A stretch of 64,000 nucleotides of DNA from Agriotes lineatus. Its lineage: Eukaryota; Arthropoda; Insecta; Coleoptera; Elateridae. The notes under the pieces are model-generated. The model worked only from the letters and a program-made list of their open reading frames with translations. It did no database searches and was not told the DNA's origin. This document shows, one piece after another, positions 1 through 9,497 of this stretch (within the stretch, counting starts at the first letter, position 1; every line of letters starts with the position of its first letter). Made by a program: the position numbers and the translations under genes. The DNA is taken from positions 310,001-374,000 of the forward strand of contig CALNHX010000268.1 in NCBI GenBank assembly GCA_940337035.1, in the 5' to 3' direction.

Positions 1-3000
1 TATGGGAGATTTATGACGTCTGGGACGTTAGGGACATATGGAACATCTAGGACGCCTGGGACATTAGGGGACATATGGGACATATGGGACATCTGGTACG
101 TCTGGGACGTTAGGGACATATGAGACATCTGGGACGTCTGGGACGTTAAGGACATATAGAACATATGGGTTATCTGGGACGTCTGGGACGTTAAGGACGT
201 ATGGGACATCTAACACGTGTAGGACGTTAGGGACATATGGGACATCTGGGACGTCTGGGACGTTAGGGACATATGGGACATCTGGGACGTCTGGGATATT
301 AGGGACATATGGGACATATGGGACATCTGGGACTTCTGGGCCGTTAGGGACATATGGGACATCTGGGACGTCTGGGACGTTAGGGACATATGGGACATCT
401 AGGACGTCTGGGACGTCTGGGACGCTAGGGACATATGGAACACTTAAAACGCTTGGGACATTAGGGACATATGGGACATATGGGACATCTGGGACGTCTG
501 GGACGTTAGGGACATATGAGACATCTGGGACGTCTAGGACGTCTGGGACGTTAGTTACATATGGGACATCTAGGATGTCTGGGACATCTGGGACGTTAGG
601 GACATACGGGACAGCTGGGACGTTTGGGACGTTAAGGACATATGGGACTTTTGGGACGTCTGGGACGTTAGGAGCATATGGAGCATCTAGGACGCCTGGG
701 ACATTAGGGACATATGGGACATATGGGACACCGGGGACGTCTGCGACGTTAGGGACATATGGGACATCTGGGACGTCTGGGACGTCTGGGACGTTAAAAA
801 CATATGGGACATTTAGGACGCCTGAGACATTAGGGACATATGGGACATATGGGACATCTGGGACGCCTGGGACATTAGAGACATATGGGACATATGGGAC
901 ATCTGGGACGTCTGGGACGTTAGGGACATATGGGGCATCTGGGACGTCTGGGACGTTAAGGACGTATGGGACATCTAGGACGTCTAGGACGTTTGGGACA
1001 TATGGGACATCTGGGACTTCTGGGACGTTAGGGACATACGGGACAGCTGGGACGTCTGGGACGTTAGGGACATATGGGACATTTAGGACGTCTGGGACGT
1101 TAGGGACATATGGAACACTTAAAACGCTTGGGACATTAGGGACATATGGGACATATGGGACACCTGGGACGTCTGGGACGTTAGGGACATATGAGACATC
1201 TGGGACGTCTGGGACGTTAAGGACACATGGGACGTCTAGGACGTCTGGGACGTTAGTTACATATGGGACATCTAGGACGTCTGGGACATCTGGGACGTTA
1301 GGGACATACGGGACAGCTGGGACGTTTGGGACGTTAAGGACATATGGGACTTTTGGGACGTCTGGGACGTTAGGAACATATGGAGCATCTAGGACGCCTG
1401 GGACATTAGGGACATATGGGACATATGGGACATCGGGGACGTCTGCGACGTTAGTGACATATGGGACAACTGGGACGTCTGGGACGTTAAGGACATATTG
1501 GACATATAGGACGTCTGGGACGTCTGGGACGTTAAAAACATATGGGACATTTAGGACGCCTGAGACATTAGGGACATATGGGACATATGGGACATCTGGG
1601 ACGCCTGGGACATTAGGGACATATGGGACATATGGGACATCTGGGACGTCTGGGTCGTTAGGGACATATGGGGCATCTGGGACGTCTGGGACGTTAAAGA
1701 CGTATGGGACATCTAGGACGTCTAGGACGTTAGGGACATATGGGACATCTGGGACTTCTGGGACGTTAGGGACATATGGGACATCTGGGAAGTCTGGGAC
1801 ATTAGAGACATATGGGACATATGGGACATCTGGGACGTCTGGGACGTTAGGGACATATGGGACATCTGGGACGTCTGGGACGTTAGGGACATATGGGACA
1901 TCTAGGACGTCTGGACGTCTGGGACGTTAGGGACATGAAACATTTAGGACATCTGGTACGTTAGGGACATATGGAACACTTAAAACGCTTGGGACATTAG
2001 GGACATATGGGACATATGGACATCTGGGACGTTTGGGACGTTAGGGACATATGAGACATCTGGGACGTCTGGGACGTTATGGACATATGGGACGTCTAGG
2101 ACGTCTGGGACGTTAGGGACATATGGGACATTTAGGACGTCTGGGACGTTAGGGACATATGGAACATCTAGGACGCCTGGGACATTAGGGACATATGGGA
2201 CATATGGGACATCTGGGACGTCTGGGACGTTAGGGACATATGGGACATTTGGGACGTCTGGGACGTTAAGGACATATGGGACATCTAGGACGTCTGGGAC
2301 GTCTGGGACGTTAAGGACATATGGGACATCTAGGACGTCTGGGACGTTAGGGACATATGGGAAATTTAGGACGTCTAGGACGTTAGGGACATACGGGACA
2401 GCTGGAACGTCTGGGACGTTAGGGATATATAGGAGATTTATGACGTCTGGGACGTTAGGGACATATGGAACATCTAGAACGCCTGGGACATTAGGGACAT
2501 ATGGGACGTATGGGACATCTGGGACGTCTGGGACGTTAGGGACATATGAGACATCTTGGACGTCTGGGACGTTAAGGACATATGGAACATATGGGGCATC
2601 TGGGACGTTAAGGACGTATGGGACATCTAACACGTCAAGGACGTTAGGGACATATGGGGCATCTGGGACGTCTGGGACGTTAGGGACATATGGGACATCT
2701 GGGACGTCTGGGATATTAGGCACATATGGGACATATGGGACATATGGGACATCTGGGACGTCTGGGACGTTAGGGACATATGGGACATCTGGGACGTCTG
2801 GAACGTTAGGGACCTATGGGACATCTAGGACGTCTGGGACGTCTGGGACGTTAGGGACATGGGACATTTAGGACATCTGGAACGTTAGGGACATATGGAA
2901 CACTTAAAACGCTTGGGACATTAGGGACATATGGGACATATGGACATCTGGGACGTCTGAGACGTTAGGGACATATGAGAGATCTGGGACGTCTGGGACG

Positions 3001-4109
3001 TTAAGGACATATGGACGTCTAGGACGTCTGGGACGTTAGGGACATATGGGACATTTAGGACGTCTGGGACGTTAGGGACATATGGAACATCTAGGACGCC
3101 TGGGACATTAGGGACATATGCGACATATGTGACATCTGGGACGTCTGGGACGTTAGGGACATATGGGACATTTGGGACGTCTGGGACGTTAAGGACATAT
3201 GGGACATCCAGGACGTCTGGGACGTTAGGGACATATGGGAAATTTAGGACGTCTGGGACGTTAGGGACATACAGGACAGCTGGAACGTCTGGGACGTTAG
3301 GGATATATGGGAGATTTATGACGTCTGGGACGTTAATGACATATGGAACATCTAGGACGCCTGGGACATTAGGGACATATGGGACATATGGGACATCTGG
3401 GACGTCTGGGACGTTAGGGACATATGAGACATGTGGGACGTCTGGGACGTTAAGGACGTATGGAACATATGGGGCATCTGGAACGTTAAGGACGTATGGG
3501 ACATCTAACACGTCTAGGACGTTAGGGACATATGGGGCATCTGGGACGTCTGGGACGTTAGGGACATATGGGACATCTGGGACGTCTGGGATATTAGGGA
3601 CATATGGGCATATGGGACATCTGGGACGTCTGGGCCGTTATGGACATATGGGACATCTGGGACGTCTGGGACGTTAGGGACATATGAGACATCTACGACG
3701 TCTGGGACGTCTGGGACGTTAGGGACATACGGGACAGCTGGGACGTCTGGGACGTTAGGGACATATGAGACATTTAGGACGTCTGGGACGTTAGGGACAT
3801 ATGGAACACTTAAAACGCTTGGGACATTAGGGACATATGGGACATCTGAGACGTCTGGGACGTTAGTGACATATGAGACATCTGGGACGTCTGGGACGTT
3901 AAGGACATATGGGACGTCTAGGACGTCTGGGACGTTAGGGACATATGGGATATCTAGGACGGCTGGGACATCTGGGACGTTAAGGACATACGGGACAGCT
4001 GGGACGTCTGGGACGTTAGGGACATATGGGTCATTTAGGACGTCTGGGACGTTAGGGACATATGGAACATCTAAGAAGCCTGGGACATTAGGGACATATG
4101 GGACATATG
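1..4109. repeat. Satellite array of a 9-bp monomer
   Basis: The whole stretch is tandem 9-mers of the type GGGACRTNT, mostly in blocks of four or five monomers (36 or 45 bp). Longer repeats sit on top of this. The variant block around GGGACAGCTGGGACG and CCGGGGACGTCTGCG recurs about 702 bp apart (near 600 and 1300). The block containing GAGATTTATGACG recurs at 6, 2433 and 3311. Because the monomer is a multiple of three, long open frames exist in several frames on both strands (plus-strand TSGTSGTLGTYG-like, minus-strand VPDVPYVPN-like repeats). I read these as by-products, not genes. The array runs off the left edge and ends exactly at the Polinton terminus. Confidence 0.95.
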
Positions 4110-4285
4110 AGTAGAGGGAAGTGGATGGTTCTGGAACCTCCCCCCACCACTTGGCCTTGAGTTCAAGGCCAAGGCCACGTTCAAGCCCAAGGTCACATGC
4201 AAGGCGAGGCCACGTTCAATCCCAAGGTCACATGCAAGGCGGGGCCACGTGCAAGCCCAAGGTCACGTTCGAAGCGAGGCCATCA
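4110..4285 (+). repeat. Left terminal inverted repeat of the Polinton
   Basis: The first roughly 107 bases match the reverse complement of the right end (25253-25359) without a visible difference. Inside it is a 35-bp tandem unit starting GGCCACGTTCAAGCCCAAGG, present about three times here. The right end has one unit fewer before the arms diverge. The outer part contains the short palindrome CTTGAGTTCAAGG. Confidence 0.92.
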
Positions 4286-4306
4286 ACAGTAACCTTGAAG
4301 ACTGGG

Positions 4307-4336
4307 TATAACATGAGGTGTAGTTTTGTGTTCAGT
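4307..4336 (+). promoter_or_regulatory. TATA plus initiator of the first Polinton gene
   Basis: TATAAC at 4307-4312 is followed by an arthropod-type initiator TCAGT at 4332-4336, a spacing of about 27 bases, and the ATG of the next gene lies 32 bases further on. Confidence 0.5.
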
Positions 4337-4367
4337 AGTATATCGTGTGCTGTACTAGCAAAAAACA

Positions 4368-5036
4368 ATGGATCAAGTACAAAAGGTTGGTGAAACTGTG
4401 AAGGGGCGAGTATCAAAGAAAAAAGTGAAACTGTTATATCCAGTATTGTTAAACGCAACAAGTTATCCGTTGAATAAGTCAAGAAATAAATCTGTGAGTT
4501 TGGGTTTGACCTGTTTTGGATCGTTTGTGCCGGGAGTGCTAATTAGTGGGATTAACAACAATTTTATACTGCTAGACGAAGGAGAGTGGCAAGTCTTTCT
4601 TAAAAATGAAGATGTGATAAACAGGCATTTTAACTATGAAGATGGAGATTTAAAACCGGTGGATATAAGTCCAGGCAAACGAATATATTTCCAAAAAATC
4701 GGAAATAAGAAAGTGATTGTGCTGCAGGAACTTAAGCGATCCCAAGTGTATCTCGGTATGCAATCAGTAGCAGAATTGTGGGGGTTGTTACCGCTGCTGG
4801 AGTCTAAAGCTGAACTATTAAAAAGTCAGATGTTTGAACAATTTTACAGTAGTATATTGGACGCGGTTTGGAATTTACCCGGCGACTTTAAACGAAGCAT
4901 TGAGGGTGCGTTACCGCCAATAAAATCCGAAAATGTATACTGCATGCATGAAATGCTAAAGTATGCTTTGGACGTCATTAGATATGATATTGTGTTTAAA
5001 CAATACGCCCAACAACAGCAAACGTTGGAACAATAA
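4368..5036 (+). CDS. Conserved Polinton protein of unknown function, left paralogue
   Basis: A 222-aa protein with no family I can name. It is clearly related to the 220-aa minus-strand protein at 21786-22448. Both have a basic N terminus with an LNKS motif near residue 45, a central EW-containing beta-rich stretch followed by V(I)N/S-x-x-F (residues about 80-95), and a C-terminal helical half with VxELW (residue about 135) followed by FxxFY. The ATG at 4368 directly follows a TATA/initiator pair, and AATAAA-like signals at about 5060 close the unit. It is the only gene at the left tip. The C-terminal half is rich in amphipathic helix and ends in a glutamine run. Confidence 0.85.
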   Translation: MDQVQKVGETVKGRVSKKKVKLLYPVLLNATSYPLNKSRNKSVSLGLTCFGSFVPGVLISGINNNFILLDEGEWQVFLKNEDVINRHFNYEDGDLKPVDISPGKRIYFQKIGNKKVIVLQELKRSQVYLGMQSVAELWGLLPLLESKAELLKSQMFEQFYSSILDAVWNLPGDFKRSIEGALPPIKSENVYCMHEMLKYALDVIRYDIVFKQYAQQQQTLEQ

Positions 5037-5269
5037 GTGTTTATCATGTAGTTATAACGATGTAATAAAAAATTAAAAATTTTAAAACGTTTATTATACA
5101 AATAACTTACTGACTAACTTAGAAACTAACCTAACCTAGAACGGTGTGGGTGGCCTCACATTTGCTGTAAAAAGAACACTTAGTTTATTCAAAGAAGCAA
5201 ATCAAGTTATACTCACGTAAATGACCCAGAGCATGTCTGGTAATTCGAGGTCCCTGTAGACCTTGAACC

Positions 5270-5318
5270 TACATCCCAGAAACCACCCCACCTCTAGCAG
5301 GGTGGCTTCTGGGATGTA
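5270..5318. other. Strong GC-rich hairpin downstream of the first gene
   Basis: Bases 5270-5288 pair with 5300-5318 (arm ACATCCCAGAAACCACCC) over about 19 pairs with one mismatch, leaving an 11-base loop. It stands out from AT-rich surroundings. It could be a structured RNA, a precursor-like hairpin or a replication or terminator structure. I see no open frame around it. Confidence 0.6.
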
Positions 5319-5376
5319 AGTAGAATTCTTCATTAAAGCAATGTCGTCCTAAAAATAAATTTATTGTGAACCAGAT

Positions 5377-5600
5377 TTATGAGCATAAAATATTCTTACG
5401 GTCCCATATTTCTCGGCTATATGCTGCACCAATTCTATTTCTAAAATTATAAAAAGTTATTACATCAACTATTAAAATTAACACAATATTACCGAAAGCT
5501 GACATGGCAGCACCAAGAATTATTGAGTTTAGAAACTGATCTGTAAATTTCTTATATGTATACTGTTTAGAATACAAAAAAAAACAAGCATCTTACCCAT
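5377..5600 (-). CDS. Small spliced single-pass membrane protein (predicted)
   Basis: On the minus strand an ATG at 5600-5598 lies four bases before a GTAAGA donor (5596-5591). A 56-base intron (5596-5541) ends in TTTACAG, and joining the two exons opens a frame to a stop at 5377. The product would be about 55 aa: a short N terminus, one long hydrophobic segment of about 24 residues (from SIILGAAMSAFG onward), then a charged, tyrosine-containing tail. The 23-base coding exon (5619-5597) is preceded by a TTTTTCAG acceptor. Further upstream lie a TATA box and a non-coding first exon ending in GTAAGAT, present twice. AATAAA occurs just after the stop. The neighbouring splice acceptor CTAAACAG would give an early stop. 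No family recognised. Confidence 0.45.
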
Positions 5601-5623
5601 TTCTCTGGTCTGATTTTATCTGA

Positions 5624-6033
5624 AAAATGTTTGAGAATTTAGAATAGCGAAGTAACAGTACAATGCAAAAAAATTCTAATCAAATATGTTAATAATGATG
5701 ATACAAGAATTTTAAGACATGGACATATAAAATAAAACATATATACAAACATATCTTACCAATGGAGCAGATTGTTGCGGCTGAGGAAACTGTGATTTTG
5801 TAATGCAACAGCGGTTGCTTTATATACAAAATGTTTGAGAATTTAGAATAGCGAAGTAACAGTACAATGCAAAAAAATTCTAATCAAATATGTTAATAAT
5901 GATGATACAAGAATTTTAAGACATGGACATATAAAATAAAACATATATACAAACATATCTTACCAATGGAGCAGATTGTTGCGGCTGAGGAAACTGTGAT
6001 TTTGTAATGCAACAGCGGTTGCTTTATATACAA
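5624..6033 (-). repeat. 204-bp tandem duplication of a minus-strand promoter and 5' exon
   Basis: 5624-5827 and 5828-6033 are nearly identical. Each copy holds, on the minus strand, GTATATAAAGC (TATA box; 5817-5830 and about 6022-6035), a short leader and a splice donor GTAAGAT (5759-5753 in the first copy). The duplication therefore doubles the promoter, first exon and start of the first intron of the small membrane-protein gene. Confidence 0.8.
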
Positions 6034-6560
6034 ATCTCTCCTACTTACATCTCGACTTGGAGGGAAGGGTTGACAACTTATGCAGCAAATTTTTAATGTT
6101 TGCTAATTACGGCGCTATCTAATCATAGTTTTAAATTAACTGATTTTTTTATAACAGCATTAGCTTTCTCATAAAAAAACACGTTTTTTAATACCCGACA
6201 CGGCATATTTTGTAATATGTATTTAAATTATTTATTTTAAGTAGCATAATAATTGCATATGGTGAAATTTGCTTTCTGCAGGGTAGGTCACATTTAATTT
6301 TTAATTCATATCATTTTTAATAAGTACGCGAAAAGCCAATAATGCATAACTTGTAGTAAAGTTTAATTGACGTGGTGGCATTGTTTAAAACGGTAATAAT
6401 CAATAAATAATTCATGCACTTTAAAAGTGATATGAATTAAAAAATACATGTGACTAATAATATTTTTTAAAACAATAGTTAATTCGCTTCCTAGTAATAA
6501 TGCAAACTACAATTTGTTATGAAAAAAGTCGTGCAAATCATAATTGGAAGTATTATTTGC
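6034..6560. other. Non-coding AT-rich stretch in the left Polinton arm
   Basis: No convincing frame, splice pattern or structure. It is the spacer between the duplicated promoter and the repeat arrays. Confidence 0.6.
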
Positions 6561-6576
6561 AAATGCATTTCTGCTT

Positions 6577-6880
6577 CGTAAACAAGAGTGACGTCAATGG
6601 AAAAATTTACACTTATGTTAAAAACATCTTTGACCCAGGCAAATGGTCCTTTTATTTTTTTGCCTCGACTTTGAGACGACCTGGGCAAATGCAGCAGGAT
6701 GCATCTACATTTCTGTAAACAACTGACTTCAATGGAAAATTTACACTATGTTAAAAACATCTTTTTGATCCGGGCAAATGCTCCTTTTATTTGTTTGTTT
6801 CGACTTTTAGACGACCCTTGCAAATGCGGCAGGATCGATCCGCTTAAAAGTTCGTAAACAAGTGTATCAATGGAAAATTT
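6577..6880 (+). repeat. Degenerate 138-bp tandem repeat, about 2.3 copies
   Basis: GTAAACAA starts recur at about 6577, 6715 and 6854. Each is followed by CAATGGAAAATTTA, TGTTAAAAACATC, GGGCAAATG and CGACTTT-AGACGAC in the same order. The copies differ by small indels and no frame is maintained. Confidence 0.75.
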
Positions 6881-6889
6881 ATGTACAAT

Positions 6890-7935
6890 TTGCGACAATT
6901 GAAGTTTTTCAAAGTAATCAGATATTTGCGAAAATTCACAGAGGGATATAGTTTCTCATTCTGAACAACTTTTCTTAATAAAATTTTGCCGTATTATGAA
7001 CTAACGAGGCAGCACTTTTGAAAATAAATTTCGTTTTAGTACAATTACCGACAATTAGAGTTTTTCAAAGTAATCAGATATTTGCGAAAATTCGCAGAGG
7101 GATATAGTTTCTCATTCTGAACAACTTTTCTTAATAAAATTTTGCCGTATTATGAACTAACGAGGTAGCACTTTTGAAAATAAATTTCGTTTAGCGCAAT
7201 TGTAAACAATGAGAAGTTTTTCAAAGTAATCAGATATTTGCGAAAATTCACAGAGGGATATAGTTTCTCATTCTGAACAACTTTTCTTAATAAAATTTTG
7301 CCGTATTATGAACTAACGAGGCAGCACTTTTGAAAATAAATTTCGTTTTAGTACAATTACCGACAATTAGAGTTTTTCAAAGTAATCAGATATTTGCGAA
7401 AATTCGCAGAGGGATATAGTTTCTCATTCTGAACAACTTTTCTTAATAAAATTTTGCCGTATTATGAACTAACGAGGTAGCACTTTTGAAAATAAATTTC
7501 GTTTAGCGCAATTGTAAACAATGAGAAGTTTTTCAAAGTAATCAGATATTTGCGAAAATTCACAGAGGGATATAGTTTCTCATTCTGAACAACTTTTCTT
7601 AATAAAATTTTGCCGTATTATGAACTAACGAGGCAGCACTTTTGAAAATAAATTTCGTTTTAGTACAATTACCGACAATTAGAGTTTTTCAAAGTAATCA
7701 GATATTTGCGAAAATTCACAGAGGGATATAGTTTCTCATTCTGAACAACTTTTCTTAATAAAATTTTGCCGTATTATGAACTAACGAGGCAGCACTTTTG
7801 AAAATAGAATTCGGTTTAGCGCAATAATTGCAAACAATGAGAAGTTTTTCAAAGTAATCAGATATTTCCGAAAATTCATACAGTGGTTTAATTTTACATT
7901 CTGAATAACTTTTCTTAATAAAATTTTGCTATATC
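6890..7935 (+). repeat. 156-bp tandem array, about 6.7 copies with an alternating dimer pattern
   Basis: The core GTTTTTCAAAGTAATCAG recurs at about 6903, 7059, 7214, 7371, 7527, 7682 and 7842. Each unit continues through CAGAGGGATATAG, GAACAACTTTTC and GAGGCAGCACTTTTG (or GAGGTAGC). Neighbouring units alternate between two types (TAGCGCAATTGTAAAC and TAGTACAATTACCGAC linkers), giving a period of about 313 bp. The last unit is decayed. The array ends about 65 bases before the TATA box of the gene at 8052 and may act as enhancer or replication region, but that is inference. Confidence 0.9.
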
Positions 7936-7997
7936 TTTAAGGAAATTAGCATCGTAATTAAATTAATATTGAAAGTTGAAGTTGGCCTTCGCATTTC

Positions 7998-8004
7998 GTA
8001 TAAA
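7998..8004 (+). promoter_or_regulatory. TATA box of the gene at 8052
   Basis: TATAAAT at this position overlaps the first in-frame ATG (8004), so transcription should begin near 8025-8030. This makes the second ATG (8052) the likely start. Confidence 0.5.
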
Positions 8005-8051
8005 TGCAGACCTCCAAGCTGCAGCAAACCATTCTGTTACCTGCTTTTGCA

Positions 8052-9251
8052 ATGTCAACTGTGTGCCAATCTTGTAGAGGTGTTCTACTACCCAAAAAGA
8101 TGTCTAAATACTCGAGGCTTAGCTTGAAGAAAACATCGGAAAAGGGTAAAGTTAAACTTTGCGCCTGCACGGAACCAAGCGTTTCACGCCCCAGTTCCGC
8201 ACAGGGGTTGCCGCCAGCCGCCATAAATGTTTTAAGTGACGTATTAATTGCTCCTAATTACGAAATTATTTCTCCAAGTAGCCAAGGTTCGAGCAAAATT
8301 TTAAAATCAGCTTTAAAGAAAGGTCAGAAAATACAAAAAAAACCGGCAAAATTCAATTTTAGGAAATATATAGAGAATATGAATGTGGAGACTGACAAGA
8401 AAACGGGAGAATTTCAGGTTCAAGTGGAAAATGTATCCACATTTGATAGTAGGACAGTTGGTGAACTGTCTACTCCAAAATTCCAAAATATTCCGATGCA
8501 ATCTGAGTCTCCGCATCTATCACAAACGGAAATGTTTATGGAAGCGTTCGATTTTGACGACATTCCATTGGAAAAGGCGGCTTCCGGCGACGGTGCGGCG
8601 CAAGAGTTTACAACCCTTGTAGATGGTTTGGAGATAGACTCCGGCTCAAGTCGACCGACCAGTCGAATTTCGAAGCGGCTAACAATCCAACCTTCGGAAA
8701 ATGTGGCCGCAGTGCCTTCTGTAATTGTACAGGCATCTCCGGTTTCGGGTGGTGTGGCTGTTGTAGCCCCTGGGAGTGACGTAATCGATACTGTGGTGTC
8801 GATTACGTCTACCCCGCAGGAGGAAGACATGGATGACATTTCGCCATCCCAGCGTGCCGAACGTGAATACGTGTCTAATCGGAATGCAATAGATGCGAAA
8901 GCTGCCGATCTTCGCAGTGGAGAGCACTATCTAAGGTATATTAGATATTATTTTTTATCCATATATGTTATTTAACATTGAAGGTGTTTAGAACGTGCTT
9001 TTCCCAGTTTAGTAGCTTATATTGTTATTAGCTCCCTAGAAATTCGAGCCGCCAGCCTAGAAGCGACGATGCATGATGAGTACCTAAAAAGCATAGCTGC
9101 TTTACCTAAGATCCGCCACGGCCACAGCGCAACTAACATGGACATCTTTAAGAATGCTGCGTTAGCAAGGCTAGAGCTAATTGAAGATCTGTTAGCTGTG
9201 GAGAGTGCGATTCGTGCAAGACGTCAGGAGCTCGATAAAAAAGCTAAGTAA
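8052..9251 (+). CDS. Spliced Polinton protein with a Cys-rich N terminus, unknown function
   Basis: Exon 1 runs to 8935, where CTAAG is followed by GTATAT. The intron 8936-9031 ends in TTATTAG, and the frame continues without a break through 9251, giving about 367 aa. The N terminus has C-x2-C (CQSC) and, 35 residues on, C-x-C, which could bind zinc. It is followed by a basic stretch, a long serine/proline-rich acidic middle and a helical charged C terminus with arginine/lysine pairs (exon 2). AATAAA near 9400 ends the unit. The open frame also extends upstream to an ATG at 8004, but that lies inside the TATA box. The shape (small metal site, disordered acidic middle) suggests a regulator, without proof. 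Confidence 0.7.
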
Positions 9252-9497
9252 CGAGTAGATAATCGTTTAACATATCATACACCTCTAACACAAATAACCT
9301 TGCCCCCCTATCCTCTCCAGGGTGTCCAAAGCGAATCCTCCCCGTGGTGACACCTGGGTAATCCGTTCGAGGTTTAATTTGTTAATCAGTGTTTATAAAT
9401 AAAGGTGTTCATTGCGTTTGTGAATAGTAAGCCTCGAGCTGGGTAGCTAATCGCGCAATTAGTATATTAACCGATTGCGCGAGACTAATTTGCCATT

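Noticed and set aside
575..1930. A 451-codon open frame with TSGTSGTLGTYG repeats
   Set aside because: The 9-bp satellite monomer is a multiple of three and lacks stops in several frames on both strands; there is no unique sequence, start context or intron signal.
1980..2723. Minus-strand frame reading VPDVPYVPN repeats
   Set aside because: The same satellite read from the other strand.
6500..6718. 72-codon frame in the left Polinton arm
   Set aside because: Lies inside a degenerate 138-bp repeat; the second copy does not keep the frame.
6890..7935. CRISPR-like or gene-family reading of the tandem array
   Set aside because: The units are contiguous, with no unique spacers, in a eukaryotic sequence.
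8420..8839. 139-codon minus-strand frame
   Set aside because: Shadow of the plus-strand gene at 8052; no promoter or conserved feature.
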